From the NCBI GenBank assembly GCA_022453515.1, contig JAJNNY010000015.1, positions 558,001-622,000 of the forward strand: 64,000 bases of DNA, in the 5' to 3' direction. Shown in pieces: positions 11,003 through 21,603 of this stretch; the first letter of the stretch is position 1, and the number at the start of each line of letters is the position of its first letter. Source of the stretch: Astrocystis sublimbata. Lineage: Eukaryota; Ascomycota; Sordariomycetes; Xylariales; Xylariaceae. The notes beneath the pieces were generated by a model, which saw only the letters and a list, made by a program, of their open reading frames with translations, did no database searches and was not told where the DNA came from. Made by a program: the position numbers and the translations under genes.

Positions 11003-11696
11003 TCAGCAGGTATTCGCTGGAAGTGCAGGAACCGAGCTGGCGGTGTTCGCCAAGTCGACTTCGGCAGCTCTTCTCCGCGTGAGGCCCGGCAAGACCTGAC
11101 CGCCGCTCTTGTTCCACAACGGTAGCTCTGAGGCGATGACTGTCTGCGGATCTTCGCCATTGTTCAGTCGCGAAATCAGGCTCGATGATCCAGAGTTACC
11201 GCATCCCACATTGTATGCCCAGCTCACAAGAGCTCCGTACTGATTCGCGTTGAGGGTGACAGGCTCGGCGGTTTGCGACGTGATGCAGTTCTGGGGAGGC
11301 TATGCAACCGCGATTGTTAGTGTCAATTCTCGTCTGTTAATGGGTCGTGCGGCGGATCCATCGGCCTTACAATCACATCGTCTGCGAGCAGTCTCTTCCC
11401 GTCGGCTTCTGATAGCGGAATTGAGTACGGAACTTCTGAGCATCCGCTCTGCTGGCAGAGGTGCCCATAGCCGACAGTCGGGTTGCCAGTGGGATCATTG
11501 TCTTGAATATGAATTAGCGGGTTGCCTTTTTTTACTTATTTTTCTCGCAATCAATTGACTTACAGACGGTGGCACTGAATCCCTCAAACTCGGCAATCAA
11601 GTCTATCGTCGCTTGATTGACGGCCGGCCCAACGCAAGCAGACCGAGCTGTCGAGGCAGCGAGGAGGATCGCGGAAGCGACAGTGGTACGAACCAT
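11003..11696 (-). CDS. Secreted phage-type lysozyme (GH24)
   Basis: Three exons read from the minus strand: 11696-11564, 11501-11371 and 11299-11003, with introns of 62 and 71 bp (donors GTAAGT and GTAAGG). The product is 186 aa, typical for single-domain fungal GH24. A signal peptide covers the first about 20 residues (MVRTTVASAILLAASTARSA). The mature part starts with a Cys and carries LIAEFEGFSATVYNDPTGN followed by PTVGYGH. This reproduces the T4-lysozyme catalytic triad with its spacing: Glu, Asp nine residues on, Thr six further. Then come LVSWAYNVGCG and LPLWNKSGGQVLPGLTRRR, both standard family blocks. It would cleave bacterial peptidoglycan outside the cell. Relation to phage endolysins suggests an old horizontal gain, which is inference from the family. 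No bacterial-type neighbours are present. Confidence 0.9.
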
Positions 11697-13199
11697 GATG
11701 AAGTGTATGAGAACTAATCTAGATGTTTGCCAAAAGATATACTTAGTGATCGAGCTAGGGTGATTCTCATAGTCTGTGATCACCATGTCGAGGCAGCGAC
11801 ATGTCCTTATATACACAGCGTCCGCCGCTGTCTTTGGGCCTAACCTCGTCGCCGAGAATTATGAGCAGCAACTCCATGATGAACTGCCAATTGGCTCGCC
11901 TTATCGCCATCACGTGGCGTTTGCTATGTGCAGCATAGGTTGGGCTGTTGTCAATGACCATTATCTGGAAGATGTCTAGATTGAGAAGGCGCTGAAGCGT
12001 TGGACCTGTCGATCGTCGCGATAATCCTGAGAATCACCCGAAGAGAGCCAGTGCTACAGTAATTCAGCCTTCAAATCAGGTGAAGCTAGTGATCCTAGTT
12101 GCAGATCATCGCTCTACAGCGCTCTAATTCCGCAGTGTGGCTTGGACAGCGTCAGAGGGCCAATTCTGGGCAGCGCCATTTAGCCACGCTCTGTGTAGCT
12201 CATTGGCTGCCACGGGATGAGATGAGTCTCGAAGAGTAACTGGGGCATATGACGTGGGCAATGGAGAAATTGTTCAGTCTCATCGTGCTGGCAATTCCAC
12301 TCGTAGTTGTTTCGTGGCACTAATAATGGCATGTATTCTGCGGCACTGGCTTAGCTGTCTACGCACTAGTAAGGTGTAAATTTTAAAACCTCCTGTACGT
12401 ACTTACCTACCTTATAGAATGCTCAAATAAGTTCCATCCCACTCTAATCCATAGCTGTATCATTTATATAATGTTTTAACCCTTATCAATATGTCTGGCG
12501 TGATATACTTGCCCTTTCCTCGCACACAGTTATTCTTACACAATAGAAATCAATAATATACACTCAGTTATTATTCTCACCACATGAGTGAAATACAACG
12601 CGAAATACGGTTGGCCCAACAACACTACCTAGGTACTTACCAAAACTACCTCACATGGTCGGCCGTCGGCATGACTAAGTTCCGCCCTGCCGGATAGCTG
12701 CATCATTTAGACTTACGCGTTATAAACGACAAATTAATAATCGCGATAAGGTTATGAACTCAGGATCTTGAAATCAGCTTCCTGGTATACAAGGCAAATT
12801 GTGCAGCGTAGATACGCTATCGGGCGATAGCGCAGATGTCTCCTAGGTTGATATTGACTTGATCAACATCATGTTGATATATAGAATAGGTAAAATGCCT
12901 TACATGTACTACCTCTCACCATAGTCTTTGTTTATTTATATATGAGGACAATAAAAAGCATACATTCCGGGTCGTTTGTTATTAGTAAGACCGTGAATAA
13001 AGGCCAGGGCGAACTCATGTTAAATCAATTCAATTGTATGCAACTTGGAAGGTAATCAGGATCTAAGAATCTCGAAGGATACAGACCGAAACATTGAATA
13101 ACGACATAAAGCATTGTTCTACAGCGAATGCCCTATGTAGGTAGTGAATGGCTCGAATACTGCTGCAATGCATATCACCACCTACGCTAGCGCACAATA
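11697..13199. other. AT-rich spacer before the transposon
   Basis: No supported gene. Contains the quasi-palindrome ATCAACATCATGTTGAT near 12864 and A+T-rich tracts. The TA at 13198-13199 is the left target-site duplication of the Fot1/pogo element. Confidence 0.5.
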
Positions 13200-13244
13200 A
13201 GCAGGACCCCTGCATCACAACCACCCCCCATCACGACCAGGCCC
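13200..13244 (+). repeat. Left terminal inverted repeat of the Fot1/pogo element
   Basis: Begins AGCAGGACCCCTGCATCAC. Matches the reverse complement of 14801-14845 at 44 of 45 positions; the mismatch is at position 20 of the repeat (A here, G in the other copy). Confidence 0.93.
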
Positions 13245-13324
13245 TTGGCAACACCACACCCACACCTTCTGAAGCTATTTAAACCACTAATACGCTGTTT
13301 GAAAGCCGTTTTCTGGTGTTTTTA

Positions 13325-14490
13325 TTAGTTTCTAGCGTTTATAACCTCTATAACCTCTTCTGTTTCTGTATCCTCGCGTTCTGGGACGTTTTTATCGGCG
13401 GCTTCGTTTGTATATATAATTCTTCGGCGCAATTCGCGTTTTGCCTTTCGTACGTGCGTTATACGAGTAAACGACTCGTAAGGCGCTATTTTAACCGCCT
13501 TACGCTTGCCTTTATTGTTTTTCTTAATTTTGGCTTCTAGAATTGCGACCTTTGCCTCTAAAAACGCGATGGTTTGAGCCTTCTGATCTAAAGCTTTACT
13601 AGCTTTTGTAGAAAATAGCCTTTGTAATGGATTATTAAATAAAGGGTAAGTTACTACTAGCTTTTTCGTATTAGCTTGTAGTTATTGGCTTCTAGAGGGT
13701 GTTTCTATAATGATTTTGGAGGTTATTGTTAAGAAATTAGGTGTAGCGGGTCGTTCTTTTACTATAAGCGTTAGTACTACTGTTCTTATAATACCCTTCT
13801 TTTCGAGCATTACGTATTTCGAGGATAGCGGTACCTGACGATCCTTTGGACATATCCCAGCTGTTGCCCAGGCCTTTTTTATGGTTCTTGGCTTTAGAGT
13901 GTCTTTACGAGCCACTTTAACGCGATAATATTGCTGGTCTACCCATTAGGAGAGCAGTCAAATCGCCAGTCTTCGAACAGACCGCGATTTTTATCCGGAA
14001 ACCACTGACTCTGAATTTGAACGCCCTTCTAGATCAGTAACGGCGGTAAGGCTTCACTAGTGGCGCTAATACACTTAAGGGCAGTAATCTATTCGCCTTT
14101 TTTAATAGCTCTCTTAAAGGTCTAGCATATAAGGGTATTAGTAATTATAAAAGGATTACCGCTAACGCTTTGGGCCATACTTATCTCGTCAGCGTTAAAG
14201 AAACGTTCTAAAGGAATATTTGCCGTTTCTAGGGCCTCAAAGCGATCGAAAAAAATGTTAATATTAACTGCTATTGCGCCGTTAACGCGCGTATAATCGA
14301 TAGATTTAGATCTAGAAGACTTAACTGTTTCGTTTCGAGCCAAAAACCGGGTATACTACCTTTTACTAAGGTTTCTATCCGTACCGGAAGCCTTTAATAT
14401 ACGTTCGGCCATAAGTTTAAAAGTAATATATAACAGCGTAAAGCCTAGCCTAGCCTGCCCTATAGCCCAGTCCGCTAACTAACGTTTATT
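13325..14490 (-). pseudogene. RIP-degraded pogo-type (DDE_1) transposase
   Basis: One minus-strand frame runs from about 14490 to the terminal TAA at 13325-13327. Recognisable blocks in order: CENP-B-like HTH end (LADWAIGQARLG, then RILKASGT), the DDE core start FFNADEISMAQ, ITALKCISATSEALPPLLI, WRFDCSPNG and LKPRTIKKAWATAGI, then a Lys/Glu-rich coiled-coil tail (about 13330-13600). In-frame stops lie at 14479, 14356, 14122, 14089, 14029 and 13939 (all TAG) and 13682 (TAA). At least three TAGs fall where the family has Trp (TGG to TAG, i.e. TpG to TpA), and the TAA fits CAA to TAA (CpA to TpA). All are the dinucleotide changes made by repeat-induced point mutation. The part upstream of 14490 is too eroded to read. 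Confidence 0.88.
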
Positions 14491-14800
14491 ATAAGCAGAT
14501 AATACTTAAAGGTTAGCATAGGCTTTTTTTCGAGTGGGGATGCCACAAAGCCGACGGCATAGGTACGATCTATTAACATCCTAGTCACGCGCTGCCTTCG
14601 TAACTGGAGTTCTAAGCTAAGCTACGCGAAGGGCAGCCGCCGCACGGTATTAATCAGAAAACAAAGGTATAACGATAAAGAGCAGTCAATTCTAAAGAGA
14701 ATAAGCGTAAAAGATCATCGTAAGACCTAGATACGGTCGCGTTATTAAGCATTGTTTAATTAGAGTGGCTGGGAGTAATAGCGCGTTTGCGGGGGTCCCT

Positions 14801-14845
14801 GGGCCTGGTCGTGATGGGGGGTGGTCGTGATGCAGGGGTCCTGCT
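14801..14845 (-). repeat. Right terminal inverted repeat of the Fot1/pogo element
   Basis: Ends in TGATGCAGGGGTCCTGCT directly before the TA target duplication. It retains the unmutated TCGTGATG direct pair. Confidence 0.93.
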
Positions 14846-15292
14846 TAGCCTCTGCATCATACAAAGACATATGAATCGTATTTCCAACAGAAAGGAAAAA
14901 ATATGTATTAAAGCACCCATGTTGTGAATATCGTGCAATGGTAGCAATGAAGCCCTGTCCCTTATAGAACCTCATGCATATAATGTGGATGGATTGTGAA
15001 TACGAGCCTGACCCCTTGAAGTTCCCATGAGGACATTTAGTGACCCTTTAAAAGTATAAGTACTCTATATTCCTCAAACTCTATATTCCTCAACTCGTAT
15101 TCCTCAACTCGTATTCCAACTCTATCTTTCTACTTCTCGAGTAGAAAACATTTGTGGTCCTCTTTATCCCTAGTCAGACGTCGCATTCCTACAACTCCTA
15201 TCCCTACAAATCTCACCCATACAACTCTCACTCGTTCCACTCCCACCGCTACAACTCTCACCCATCCTTGACTGTTGCTTATACCCGACAAA
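14846..15292. other. Spacer with short C/T-rich direct repeats
   Basis: Between the transposon and the next start codon. Shows repeated TATTCCTCAACTCG-like words (about 15066-15115) and CTACAACTCTCACCCAT-like words (about 15190-15270). It looks like a pyrimidine-rich fungal leader that has grown by local duplication. Confidence 0.6.
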
Positions 15293-17124
15293 ATGAAGTA
15301 TATCAATGAAAAGCCTTGCGGTCTGGATCAAGCATCCGTCCGAATCCGAGAAGTGGAAGACGAAAATGTCCGACTACGACAAGAAATTGCAACACTACAG
15401 GCAGCCAAGAACAAGTCGATATTGCAATGGAAGCCGACAAGGACGAAAGTCCTCAAAACACTTTCGGCAAGGCTGCATCGATCCCGCACGCCGAGTTCAC
15501 CGATACCGACATCTCACCCAAGCGAGCACACAGAATTCGCTGAGGTCTTAATCAATGGCGAGAAGTTCCACTACATCAACGGCGTACTAATATCAGTTGA
15601 AACCTTGAATGATAAAGCCCCGCCAGCCAAGAACAGCTGGCGACATTATGCACAACTACGCAGCGCCCTGGATACGTTCTCTTCCTTTGCTTGCCGTAAG
15701 ACATTCGGCAAATGGACACGTGACCATGCTGAACAAGGAGAAGAGACTTGGTTTTCCTCGGAAAATGACACATGGGTCGAGGCGGTGAATGCAGAATTCG
15801 ACTCATCACTTCAAGATTGTGCCACCTCTCAGGACTGGCCTGAAGATTACAAAATCGAAAATGCCGGCGATGAAGAAGTATCCGGAAATCGCTCGTGGGT
15901 GGGGTGTTTGGAAGAGAAATCACGCTTAAGCGAACGCCCAGAATTCGGGATGGTTGTCCAAATCTATATCAGCAGTAAATATGGATTTCAATTTCTGGAG
16001 AGAGCATTGGAGATTATTCAATGTGCAGTCTTTGACGCCCGAAAATCCATTCCCGAATGGAATTCTGAAGAATTTGAAGAGGGCCCGCACCTCGTCTGTA
16101 ACAAGGGCTAGGTTTCTAGGGCTTGGAATAGGCTTCAATTTAGCTAATAATTCTCTAGGGCACAAAAGGGTCCATGTCCTCCTAAAGCCTCTACTCCAGG
16201 CTGGAGGAATCCCTTCTATTTATGCTCCTTCTGGCAGCCCTTGAGGCCGGCTTCGGACCTTCCTCGGGTCTGCGGCAACGCCTCACTTATGCCTGTTGGC
16301 TGTCGCCTGCATACGGAGGTCCTCATGACCTTCTAGATCCGTAGCTCTGATCCAATCATCTATATATTCAGAGGTTTAGGGCGCGTAGGCTTCCTATTTG
16401 GGTAGCCCGGAAGTGACCCGTGTGACATCGTCCGCTGTATGTATCCTTTGCAGTCGTTTATTCCTCCTTCTGGTAAGTCTCGGGAGTATAACCTGCCATA
16501 ACAGGTACTTCTACTCCCGAGACAAGTGCAAAGCACTCCTTTATAAGCAATTCTTTTGCTCGAAAAGACAATCAATTACTGACTCCAGCGGTTGCAGTGG
16601 GCTGCCAGGAGATGCATTCCTGGATGATGAGCGCGAAAAGTTCGAAGCAAAACTATAAGGGACTCCAAGTGTGGGAAACCTGTACTCGACTCCTCTTTGT
16701 CAGCAAGTTACGGAATGTCGTCTGCCATCCTCGCAAAGAGGAACTCCGGGACGTCAAGGGTCTCGACTGCCTCCTCGAAACAGCCCAGATCGCGATAATA
16801 TACCTCGGGGACGCGCAAAGGGCTTTGCAGATCCGAGACTTACGAGACAATCTCCATGCTATGGCATGTGAGGAGCAAAGACAAATTTCAAACTTGGTCT
16901 ACCTTTTACGATTGCCTTACTACGAGGCCGAGCACGAGGACCGCCGACTCAAAATGCTACAGCATGTTTTGAGGGTAGTCGAAGGGTTTAAGGACTTCGA
17001 GGGTAACGACCAACCAAAACAACATGCTTTATATCATGGTTACTATGAATTCCTTAAAGTCGCTCGGGCTTGGGAAGTGCGACAGGATGCCGCATATCAT
17101 TTGGCTAAGAAAGAGCGATGGTAG
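15293..17124 (+). pseudogene. Unrecognised protein gene disrupted by a solo LTR
   Basis: I do not recognise the family. The first exon starts at ATG 15293. It shows a short heptad-like segment (VRIREVEDENVRLRQEIATL), a Ser/Pro/Thr linker, then a soluble-looking domain (VLINGEKFHYINGVL). At 16097 a 331-bp solo LTR interrupts the frame and brings a stop (TAG 16109-16111). If LTR and one target copy (336 bp, a multiple of three) are discounted, the frame continues at 16433 to donor GTAAGT at 16473. After a 116-bp intron (branch TACTGAC, acceptor CCAG at 16588) it continues in phase to the stop at 17122-17124, for an original 459 codons. The second exon is Leu/Arg-rich and helical. Conserved frame and splice sites around the insertion suggest recent inactivation. 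Confidence 0.75.
16097..16427. mobile_element. Solo LTR (331 bp) with 5-bp target-site duplication
   Basis: Starts TGTAACAAGGG and ends CCCGTGTGACA, imperfect inverted termini (9 of 11 match) with the TG...CA ends of LTRs. It is flanked on both sides by TCGTC (16092-16096 and 16428-16432). No internal retrotransposon sequence is present, so it is the product of LTR-LTR recombination. Ty3/gypsy or Ty1/copia cannot be told apart. It lies inside the coding exon of the gene at 15293-17124. Confidence 0.88.
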
Positions 17125-17721
17125 CTGATTGTTTGGTCTGTGGACTTGCCAACTGTGGTGGGATTGTGGGTGGATTTTGACCGCCTGGCACTGGGTTGAA
17201 CCCAGAATGTTGGCTTATGCAAGCAGAAGGAATGTATGAACCAGATCTTTGGCCCCGGGCAGCGACAGCGAGGGATTATTTTCGTCAACTATATGAGGCA
17301 TGTCACTAGAGTGTTGTAATTATGTTCCATAACATAAGCGGAAATGAACCTCCTACCTAGCAATATGAAGCAACACATTCACATGAAGAGCTTCAATGTT
17401 AGTATCAACTCTCGGTGCGCTATACAATTGAATTCCCTTGAAACTGTTATGGCATTGCACTTGGTAAAGTACCAACGGCAGACTGGTGTCAGTAAGTCTG
17501 CGGTCTGGAAATAAGATCAACAATTGGCTCAAGCCATCTGATGTAGGTTTGATTGTCTCGGGCGTTCATCTGGTAGTGATGCAAGTAAATCGTATAAGCA
17601 GTATGGAATTAGCGAGCTTCACATATATGGGCATGTACTACATCAACTATAATTTGTTGCAATTCAAGTTGTAAGTGCTGTACTCTATGGTAGCAAGAGC
17701 TAATGCTCATCCGGATGTCGA
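17125..17721. other. Intergenic spacer
   Basis: Tail-to-tail space between the disrupted gene and the rhodopsin-like gene. No gene or repeat recognised. Confidence 0.5.
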
Positions 17722-19127
17722 TCATTTGACGAAAGAGGTCTCAATATCGATACGAGTCTCCACATCAATACGACCTCTGCTCGCTTGGCTTCGGAGGGCT
17801 TTGATACTGTTGTCATCCGGCGTCAAGTCTCTTTGGTATCCGCTCCGAATATGCCTCGAGTTTGCAGACTTATCAGCGCTCGGGAGTTGATACGACGAGC
17901 CAGCAGTATTGCTTCTGTGGAACCTTAATAGAGGAGCTACATAGGGCAAACATGCAATAAGTATGACAGTCACAAATTCAGCAATGCTTGATTTGTTGAA
18001 GCAATGGTCAGTGAGACGTAACAAGATAGGGAAGTCTACTGATATCACTCACGCCCAGTGCCCGACGGGAGGCAGATTCCATGTAAGGTCGGGAGATTGC
18101 TTAAGCAAGACAGAGTAATAGAGGCGAACAATGCCGGCTACGAGAGACCTTTCAAGATGAGAATATTAGAAATGTCCCATCCATGAAATCACACTTGAAT
18201 GGACTTGGATTGAAACTCACAATGCTCCAACAGCGAAGATAGCCGCTACGCCCAGCTTCGTCTTAAGTGGCATATGCAATTTGAAGACTTCGGCCACAGG
18301 GACGACAAGGATTGTGATGTCCGAAATGACGTTCAATACAGGGGTCAGGACGATTACATCAGCCTGGCTAATGCAGCGGCCCGCTACCATCGGGTTCCAT
18401 ATCTTCTCTCTTGGGACACATGCTAAGATGTAGACAAGGGTGGTAGCAAGGTAATATGCGAGGTTGGCCCAGATGAGAATGCGTATCGCCTTGTAAGTGC
18501 GGGTATCTTGTCGATGACTGAAGAAGATGCTTTCGATCTGTCGAAGTATAGCGTACTTGGCAGCAAATATAGTTGGACCATAGAGAATTTCGACTACGTT
18601 CAATAACTAGCAGGAGGAATTAGTATCACAATCTAACTTCTCGATCGAGATGGTGATAGTGCCAGGTCATAAATACCAAAAGAGAGTTGACACTTACCAG
18701 CAAGATATCCTGAAATTGCGATACTGAGACGTCCCATTGGTGTTTGCCATCACCTTTCTGACCGGCCAAGATGACAACGACGGTGAAAGCAATGAAGCCA
18801 GCCTACGAAACTTGAACGTAAACATAGAAGCCTGGCATGAGAGTCAAAGGTGCTGTGCTTACAAATGATGCTAAAACAGCAACTTAAATTCTGTTAGTAT
18901 TGAAAAAGCTATCCAAGCGCCTCGGCCCGGGGAGACTAACAGTCATCTAGGTTGAATACCCTCTGGATTCGAACACGGACATATATGCGAATGGTGACGA
19001 ACACAGCGCAAAGAAACAGAGCCACAGCTGACACGGCGTATCGTAAGGGAAGGACACCACTGGACTGTGAAAAAGCAGGGTCCACGTTCGCCGGCGGCTC
19101 CAGTGCTGGGGTGCGGTCTAAATCCAT
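17722..19127 (-). CDS. Fungal rhodopsin-domain integral membrane protein (Pth11/SAT4-like)
   Basis: Six exons from the minus strand: 19127-18941, 18882-18863, 18802-18698, 18606-18221, 18148-18053 and 17986-17722. Introns are 58-91 bp and phases agree throughout, giving 352 aa. Hydrophobic helices: LRYAVSAVALFLCAVFV, IAFTVVVILAG, then in the large exon LIWANLAYYLATTLVYILAC and ADVIVLTPVLNVISDITILVV, then LGVAAIFAVGAL and IAEFVTVILIACLPYV. Family hallmarks are RVFNLDDF after helix 1, FLSH-like basic loops, CISQADV, and VAGIVRLYY at helix 6. The C-terminal tail is cytoplasmic and Ser/Arg-rich. No CFEM domain is present. These proteins resemble Pth11-type G-protein-coupled receptors, but ligand and signalling are unknown. 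The divergent UbiA gene shares its upstream region. Confidence 0.85.
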
Positions 19128-20173
19128 TATTCATATATTGGATAATCGCTGAATAAGTTGGCAAGAGGAAGAGATTGGGAGATTTCGAGCTGAGAAATCA
19201 TGGGCGGCCCCGAGCAGAGTGGATTTGATCTCAGTCTTTTCATGTGCCTATGACCTGCCTACACCATGATACTTCCCATCATCATTAATGAGTGTCATGT
19301 TACTATTTCTGCTGTTGATCCCCGATCCCCGATAAAAATAGCTCTTCTCCAGCAAAAGCCCCCTTGAAATCTAGCTTCTATCTGAGACTGTCGAGTGGGA
19401 GAATAATTGGAAGGTACTGCGTGTATGATTACTACATGCTTCTCTAGGCCACAACATCTAAACGATCACAGATCTGTATGCAGGTTATACACAATTAGCA
19501 CGACCAACACCGGAGCCATGTAACATGAACTGTGGATGTAGAGGGGGCGTGATTCATCATATAGCTATTTGTGGCAAAGCAAGCAAGCCCATCAGTCAGT
19601 GATGTTAGTCTTCTGCATGTGAGACCAACGTAGGCTACTAGTGTGAAGACTAAGAAAGTTCTAAACACCAACATCAGCAGCCGATGTAACTATTTCTGCC
19701 ACTAGATCAGCATTGGTCTTTTGCAGGTGGGTGAACGCGGTCAAGGTTAAGTAACCCTTGTCGAAGTCCTACCAACGTACGGCCGTTGTGCACTGTGAGC
19801 TCCGTGCCTTCTGGACTACGCAAAGTGGACCCAAAGAGGGATTGAGGGCAGTTCTTAGAAACCAGGCGGTGTCATGCACTAGTATGTTATGCACTGCATC
19901 CGATGTTGGAGTCTGGACGTTGGCGGAAATATATTGTCAGGATCCCCGAGCAGCGCCCCCTTAGTTGCGCACAGCCAGATTGACGCTACAGTTAGAAGGT
20001 TGTCGTTGCATTGTCAATAGGACCTGATTGGTAGTATCATAATGAAAGCGCATGAGAATTGTACAGATTTTGAGACTCCAAGGATGGGAGACTATTGGTG
20101 TAATTACTGACGGACTCTGAATCTGGTGATGTGATATATAACGTCGAGCATTCCTATTCGTAATACGTGGCAA
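19128..20173. other. Divergent intergenic region, rhodopsin-like / UbiA
   Basis: 1.05 kb between two divergently transcribed genes, so it should hold both promoters. No gene supported. GATCCCCGATCCCCGAT is a short direct repeat near 19318. Confidence 0.5.
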
Positions 20174-21277
20174 TTGCCAATGGCCAATAGTCCGACTCGT
20201 TTATCACTATTGAACGGAATCGAAACCAATCAGCAATTCGTGGCCGTCATTATGAAGTCTTGGCGAATGCTGATTTTGGATCTTCCATCCACTGCCTATC
20301 AATGTTTTGAGCACCATGTATACTGCATTTGGCTCTTCACTCGAAGTGACCTGATCACTATGCTATTGCCAAAATCCTCGTTCGGAATCCTTACCGCTCT
20401 ATCTTGTACCGACCTCCAGAACGATAGTGGAAGAATAAACACACTCACGACTTATCAAATTTGGTCTCGGGCGCCACTCGTTTTCCTTTGGGTCTGGGCT
20501 CATCTCCTTGCGTTTAACATCGGCAATCAACGACGACCTGAATCTATTGCGGAGGACGCTGTCAACAAGCCTTGGCGGACAATGCCCTCTGGGAAATGGA
20601 CACACCAACAAGCCTATTACGCTTGGATCATGGCATACCTGGGGGGTTTGCTTCTAAGTCTGCTTTTCCAGGGTCTTGTGCCAAGCCTAGCTTTGCTAAT
20701 ATTAGGTAGGCGAATATGCCGAGACCAACACGCTTGCTGCAATCGCTAAACTGTAATAGGCCATTGGTACAATGATCGGGGCGGAGGCGATGTTAATGCA
20801 CTTGTACGAAACTTGATAAATGCCCTTGGCTATGTTGCATTTGCAACAGGAGCGCTTGAGGTTGCCCTCAACAGGCCGGTCATCTTGCCGCTTGATAGTG
20901 TGGCAGAAGTACATTCTCACAAACTCAGAAGCTGGATGCTTCTGCTATTCTGCTCGGTGTTCACTACCGTTCATACACAAGATATGCACGATCAGCAAGG
21001 AGACGCTACCCGAGGTCGCTTCTCGGTTCCATTGCAGATAGGCGATGCACCGGCAAGGTGGCTGATTATGACTTTTGTCTTGTGTTGGGGACTGGTTTGC
21101 CCTTGTTTCTGGAACGCCGGCTGGACTGGGTACATCACCACCACACCGCTAGCGCTCGCGACTGCTTATAGGACAATGATGTTAAGAACGGCGAGGGACG
21201 ATTCGTGGACATTTGTTATTTGGAATCTTTGGATTATGAGCTTATATTCACTTCCGCTACAAAGCCGCATGACTTAA
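20174..21277 (+). CDS. UbiA-family membrane prenyltransferase or terpene cyclase
   Basis: Two exons, 20174-20705 and 20760-21277 (54-bp intron), 349 aa; the inner ATG at 20252 is an alternative start. Multi-pass membrane protein. The first Asp-rich region is altered as in fungal secondary-metabolite members: FNIGNQRRPESIAED, then NKPWRTMPSGK instead of NDxxDxxxD. The second region reads HWYNDRGGGD, then RNLINALGYVAFATGALEVA and later VHTQDMHDQQGDATRGR (Asp-x2-Asp-x3-Gly-Asp). The amino-terminal block CIWLFTRSDLITMLLPKS is also typical of the fungal group. UbiA proteins move a prenyl diphosphate onto an acceptor; some fungal relatives (fumagillin pathway) cyclise farnesyl diphosphate instead. 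Which applies here cannot be told. It sits tail-to-tail with a P450 and near an A-T-R enzyme, which supports a biosynthetic role. Confidence 0.82.
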
Positions 21278-21603
21278 TCATGTTTAAAAATATGAAGGGT
21301 TTGCAGTATATTAAACAGAATAATCATCAGTAGGCTCCAGTTCTACTCAAAGGCAATTAATGGAAACGAGGGCTTGAATACAGTGACAAATGTTAATAGG
21401 TTAGTGAGCAGATACGGTTAAAGGTAGGATGGGTTTTCTCACTTGACTGACTGCCTCAGTCCAAGGAATCAGGCATCCGCTGGTCATGCCAGTAAAGATA
21501 GGATTTTATTCAATCATTATTTATCATTATCACTAATCGCCTTGGAAACAATCATCTCTTCCCTCCCTATCTGTATACTCAAGATTGAGAATGGCCTACA
21601 GAT
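21278..21603. other. Convergent spacer UbiA/P450
   Basis: 326 bp between converging stop codons; should contain both 3' ends. Nothing else seen. Confidence 0.5.

Larger units (their letters stand above)
13200..14845 (-). mobile_element. Fot1/pogo-type DNA transposon, complete ends, inactivated
   Basis: A 1646-bp class II element bounded by 45-bp terminal inverted repeats (13200-13244 and 14801-14845) that differ at one base, flanked by TA on both sides (13198-13199, 14846-14847), the target duplication of the Tc1/mariner-pogo superfamily. Each repeat holds two direct copies of TCGTGATG (one altered by a C-to-T change on the left), comparable to transposase-binding subterminal repeats. The interior carries one minus-strand transposase frame with seven premature stops and no detected frameshift. 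Size is slightly under the 1.8-1.9 kb of Fot1 and Pot2. The near-identical ends with a ruined ORF point to point-mutational silencing (RIP) rather than old age. Confidence 0.9.
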
